NCBI GenBank assembly: GCA_000697055.1
Contig: JNDT01001174.1
Span: 1-10,425, forward strand
Direction: 5' to 3'
Source: Saksenaea vasiformis B4078
Lineage: Eukaryota > Mucoromycota > Mucoromycetes > Mucorales > Saksenaeaceae
DNA: 10,425 bases
A program made the position numbers and the translations under genes. A model generated the notes under the pieces. That model did not search any database. It saw only the letters and a list, made by a program, of their open reading frames with translations, and was not told where the DNA came from. Positions 7,596 through 10,425 of this stretch are shown here, one piece after another (the first letter of the stretch is position 1; each line of letters opens with the position of its first letter).

Positions 7596-8623
7596 ATGCC
7601 TAGCTCATCTCAGTTTCTATGGCTGACACTTGGTTTCTTTTTGGGTCTGCTATGCATGTTCAGTGCTGGTCCTAAAGGAGCCGTGGACTGTCCACGTCTT
7701 CATCGTCATGTCGCGCGTGATGTCGATGAAAGCATCTTGAAGTTTGGTAACCCTGGTAAGTCAAAAAAAAATTACAAGCGGAGAAACGGGTACTTGGCGT
7801 ATATTAACGCGGGGACATGTCTCTTTTTTGTTAGGCCCTATTAGTGATCTCCTAAAGCGCGAAACGTATGTTTCCTCTTTCAATCGACGCGACCGAGTTC
7901 CCAACTGGGTTGGTGAACATTTGACGAAAGATTCTCTTATTCGCGGTCCCAACGTCGACCGTAAAAACTCCCATTTTGCTGAAGACAAGGATATTCCCGC
8001 TCTGTTCCGTTCATTACTGTCTGACTACCGCGGAAGCGGCTATGATCGGGGTCATATGGCGCCTGCAGGCGACGCCGTTACCACCCAGAAGGCCATGGAT
8101 CAAACATTTTTGCTGACCAACATGTCGCCTCAAGTCGGAGTCGGATTCAATCGCAACTGTAAGCGCTTTCCCTTGTACACTGAGCCATTGGACTGACTAT
8201 CCTTCTGTTTAAATAGATTGGGCGTACTTTGAAGGTTTCTGTCGTGAACTCACCGGTAACTTTACCGATGTCTACGTGTACACTGGTCCCTTGTTTTTGC
8301 CCAAGAAGAAAGAGGATGCTGATCTAACAAAGCGGGGTCCACCGGAGTATGTTATGACGTACTCTCTCCTCGGTGATGCCAATACTGCTGTTCCCACCCA
8401 TTTCTACAAGGTCATTCTTATTCCCCAAGGCAGCCAGTACGCCATGGCTGCTTTTGTCTTGCCTAATGAAGCTATTCCCAGCACAACACCTCTCACTGAT
8501 TTCAAGGTGGATTTGGTCGCTATTGAAAAAGCGTCTGGACTGGTGTACTTTGATAAACTTGATCGTTCACAATTCATCGATTTGTGCGACATCACCAAAT
8601 GCACTATCGACAAATTTAAATAA
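7596..8623 (+). CDS. NUC1: DNA/RNA non-specific endonuclease (NUC1/EXOG, DRGH family), 296 aa
   Basis: Model: exons 7596-7755, 7835-8158 and 8217-8623 (891 nt); introns of 79 and 58 nt with GTAAGT/GTAAGC donors and TTAG/ATAG acceptors, phases agreeing. The family cleaves single- and double-stranded DNA and RNA using one Mg2+ ion in a beta-beta-alpha-metal fold. By comparison with Serratia nuclease (R87, H89, N119, E127), the active site is intact: DRGH at 124-127 (R125, general base H127), N159 (FNRN) and E167 (WAYFE). Other family landmarks are KFGNPGPISDLL, TYVSSFNRRDRVPNWVGEHL, NMSPQVGVGFNRNYW, VYTGPLFLPKK and VPTHFYKVI. Residues 7-25 form a hydrophobic segment followed by a small-residue site, without Arg or Lys before it, so a secretory signal peptide or membrane anchor fits better than a typical mitochondrial presequence; N176-F-T is a possible glycosylation site. 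Start: the ATG at 7596 puts the hydrophobic segment at the N terminus. The symbol is at family level; orthology to yeast NUC1 is not proven. Confidence 0.93.
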
Positions 8624-8671
8624 ACGTATTTTTTTTAATCCGTCCCGAAAGACTATAATTTTGTACATCCT

Positions 8672-8687
8672 TCTCTCTCTCTCTCTC
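8672..8687 (+). repeat. (TC)8 microsatellite in nuclease 3' flank
   Basis: Eight TC dinucleotides lie about 50 bp after the nuclease stop, probably in its 3' UTR. A matching GAGAGAGAGA run occurs near 10340. Confidence 0.8.
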
Positions 8688-8688
8688 A

Positions 8689-9361
8689 TGTTTCTGTGTC
8701 TTCTTTGCTTTCTAGTCCGAAAAAACGAATTACCTGCTGTCCAACGAAACACCCATTTAAAATGGCAAAACGGCTAACCTTTTCCCCACAACGCCAAGAT
8801 CGTGCATATTTATTAAATTGTGCATGTGCAACAATTTGCATGGTCAAAGAACTCGTCAAGATGGGATAACGACTGGTAATATGCTCTTTGGCTCGAGCTA
8901 CCCAGAAGAAAATTTTGCGTCGGGAAGTTGATCACTTTGCATCAGCATTGAGGCCTTCTCCCAATCGGGAACGCATAAGTTAAACTGGACGGGATGGATG
9001 CTTTTAGTAGGAAGATTGAGTACTTTTCTTGTACTTCTTCGGGCTCTATTCACGACAACGTTCCTCCATCATGTATTTTGATTGAACAAACATCCACGAT
9101 TATTCGTGTTTTTCTAACCTATTGTTTAGCCTGCATGACGTTTGTCTCGGACCATCCCGGGTTGTTGTAGCATTTCTTGGCCATCAATAAAGTAAATGCT
9201 GTCACACTTAGCGCCGCCCGCCTTCCACAACAGATTGCTGGACATTTATCGCTTCAGTTCCGCTGTAGCGCGGTACGACTGACTGGCTGGTCATTGAGGC
9301 CAGCAACCTCCTTCGTGACCTCTCTCCTCGTAATCCATGCTATGGTCACCATTTGTATCAT
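8689..9361 (-). pseudogene. Series of antisense open frames, possible decayed gene
   Basis: Reading leftwards on the minus strand, three frames in turn stay open longer than expected. Frame 9361-9122 begins with an ATG, has one stop at 9256-9254, and then 44 open codons containing MAKKCYNNPGWSETNVMQ. Frame 9068-8901 (56 codons) contains CVPDWEKASMLMQSDQLPD. Frame 8931-8689 (81 codons) contains FFWVARAKEHITSRYPIL and FNKYARSWRCGEKVSRFAI. None forms an intact gene and I recognise no family. The positive strand also shows open stretches here, so strand assignment is uncertain. Higher GC at about 9200-9390 than in the flanks is consistent with former coding DNA. Confidence 0.2.
8815..8837. promoter_or_regulatory. 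Near-perfect palindrome in nuclease downstream region
   Basis: AAATTGTGCA and TGCA-A-CAATTT form 10-bp arms around a TG centre, with one unpaired A in the right arm. It overlaps an octamer-like ATTTGCAT at 8834-8841. Role unknown; it may be a protein-binding dyad or a structure near a transcript end. Confidence 0.4.
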
Positions 9362-9614
9362 CCTTGCGGGGGTTAAGCGAACTGACATACAATTACTAAA
9401 TAACTCATCGACTTTGCATCCACTGAGGAAAGAGGAACCAAGGTGAGTTTGCCGCCGATTTACATATTCATGGCGCCATATTCATTCACTCGTTAATTGC
9501 ACACTTGGCCCTTTATGGATGCAATATCTATTTAGAGCAGCGTCAAAAGGTGTTCCGCTGCTTCGATCTGGCAGGATACAATGTCATTGGCCAATGTCTA
9601 ATCTTTTGTCGTAA
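9177..9614 (+). other. Open frame with a plausible intron; no credible start codon
   Basis: A + frame is open from 9171 to 9442 and ends at a good donor (AAG followed by GTGAGT at 9443). Splicing to an acceptor at 9535 (CTATTTAG; intron 93 nt) would keep the frame open for 25 more codons to a TAA at 9612. The frame begins just after a TAG and has no ATG before 9342, giving at most a 59-residue peptide from there. It could be an internal or 3' exon of an unseen transcript, a non-coding RNA, or chance. No family is recognised. An AATAAA at 9186-9191 may serve the upstream gene. Confidence 0.15.
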
Positions 9615-10425
9615 TGCGAACTTTTAAAGTTTTTTCTTCCCGCCTTGACATTTTTATCCAAATGACACATTCTTTCTGAAACAAAGAGGTGATACAAAAC
9701 ATCTTTAACTACTTCCTATTTCGCTTATGTTTTCTTTTTTCTCTTTTTTTTTCTTTGTCATTGAGCACATTATAGCTGCATGAAACATCACTATTTGTCA
9801 AACGTACACAATCTTACTGTTAATTCAAGTAATCTTGAACGCCCACCGTCGTACGAAGCGATTGCTACGAACACTTTCATGACTTTTTCAGTAAAATGCA
9901 TTATCATTTAGCTGCATGATCCAAGGATGATGACAAATAGGATCAAACAAGTGCTACCCAACATTGTGCTCTTTCGACATTTTGCAGATACCCGATTCAT
10001 GCCGTAAAGTACTGTTCGCAGGAAGTTATGGTACATATCCGTGCGTATGAAGCGATAGCAAGAGCACTGACAACGGGTCACTGAAGTTGTCAGACCTTAT
10101 GAAGGGGGCAGAGAATGTGTTGACTATCCGCGGAATGATCCGTACCTTTTCAAGGGTTCACGAAGGCATAGTACCACCAGATAAGCGTTGTACTGCATTA
10201 GATAGAAGTACCAGCTATCTCGGCTGACCACAATTATTGGGGCTACTTGTTATTGATTGAAAATTCCAAATGAGAGAACCAGAGCGTGTTTTAACTAGGT
10301 ATTATGTTATAATGGTATTAAACATCTACAGCGCGAAAGAGAGAGAGACACCAGATCCCGCAAAAACCAAAATAAACCTTAAAGTATGTGATTGAAGGTT
10401 CCTAGCACCTATGTGTATGTCGTTC
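9536..10425. other. Right-end region without an intact gene
   Basis: AT-rich and stop-dense for most of its length. Notable items are a TTCAAG-TAAT-CTTGAA dyad (9824-9839), a stem-loop at 10067-10093, and a frame open from 10051 to 10227 (42 codons from the ATG at 10099) with a protein-like but unrecognised composition. The sequence continues past the window, so an upstream exon or promoter of the next gene could be present. Confidence 0.4.
10067..10093. other. Perfect 8-bp inverted repeat with 11-nt loop
   Basis: CTGACAAC (10067-10074) and GTTGTCAG (10086-10093) are exact reverse complements. There is no T-run after it, and fungal RNA polymerase II does not terminate at simple hairpins, so I do not call it a terminator. 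Confidence 0.4.

Noticed and set aside
7744..8196. 150-codon ORF taken as the whole nuclease core
   Set aside because: It reads through intron 1 and into intron 2; the spliced model gives the conserved GNPGP and FNRNYW junctions.
9256..9340. Possible CCHC zinc knuckle on the minus strand (ERGHEGGC peptide)
   Set aside because: The expected Cys residues are absent and the spacing after His is wrong; similarity to a knuckle rests on a few residues only.

Overview
The window looks like a piece of a fungal nuclear chromosome, most probably from an early-diverging fungus of the Mucoromycota (Mucorales-like). The evidence is one gene of the fungus-specific velvet family, one DRGH nuclease of the NUC1/EXOG family, short introns (52-105 nt, GT...AG, several with GTAAGT donors and T-rich acceptors), and a long intron-free Sel1-repeat gene of a kind common in Mucoromycota. 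The taxon is an inference; no rRNA or other marker is present.

Three genes are well supported, all on the + strand. (1) <1..2454 is the 3' part of a Sel1-like-repeat (SLR) gene: 22 tandem solenoid units and a basic tail, with its 5' end outside the window. (2) 5411..6894 is a six-exon velvet-domain regulator of 379 aa, reconstructed here by joining exons whose phases all agree. (3) 7596..8623 is a three-exon nuclease of 296 aa with a hydrophobic N terminus and a complete active site (R125, H127, N159, E167).

Between SLR and velvet lie almost 3 kb without a convincing intact gene. Positions 2455-3240 hold nothing I recognise. Positions 3420-4129 hold two reading frames that look like a decayed gene. 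From about 4200 to 5410 there is a probable control region for the velvet gene, with a GC-rich hairpin, a TATA-like box, a pyrimidine tract and, most strikingly, a 12-bp motif TTATCAGATCTT (four exact copies in both orientations, plus one 10-bp partial copy). After the nuclease, 8624-10425 has no intact gene; it holds a (TC)n tract, several dyads and low-confidence fragments of open frame.

The genes do not form an obvious pathway. Velvet proteins are transcription regulators of development and secondary metabolism, the nuclease is probably a housekeeping or secreted enzyme, and the SLR protein is probably a scaffold. I see no mobile element with intact ends, no CRISPR, no tRNA or rRNA, and no clear new multi-gene system. 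The most interesting signal is the reiterated GATA/GATC-type motif upstream of the velvet gene.
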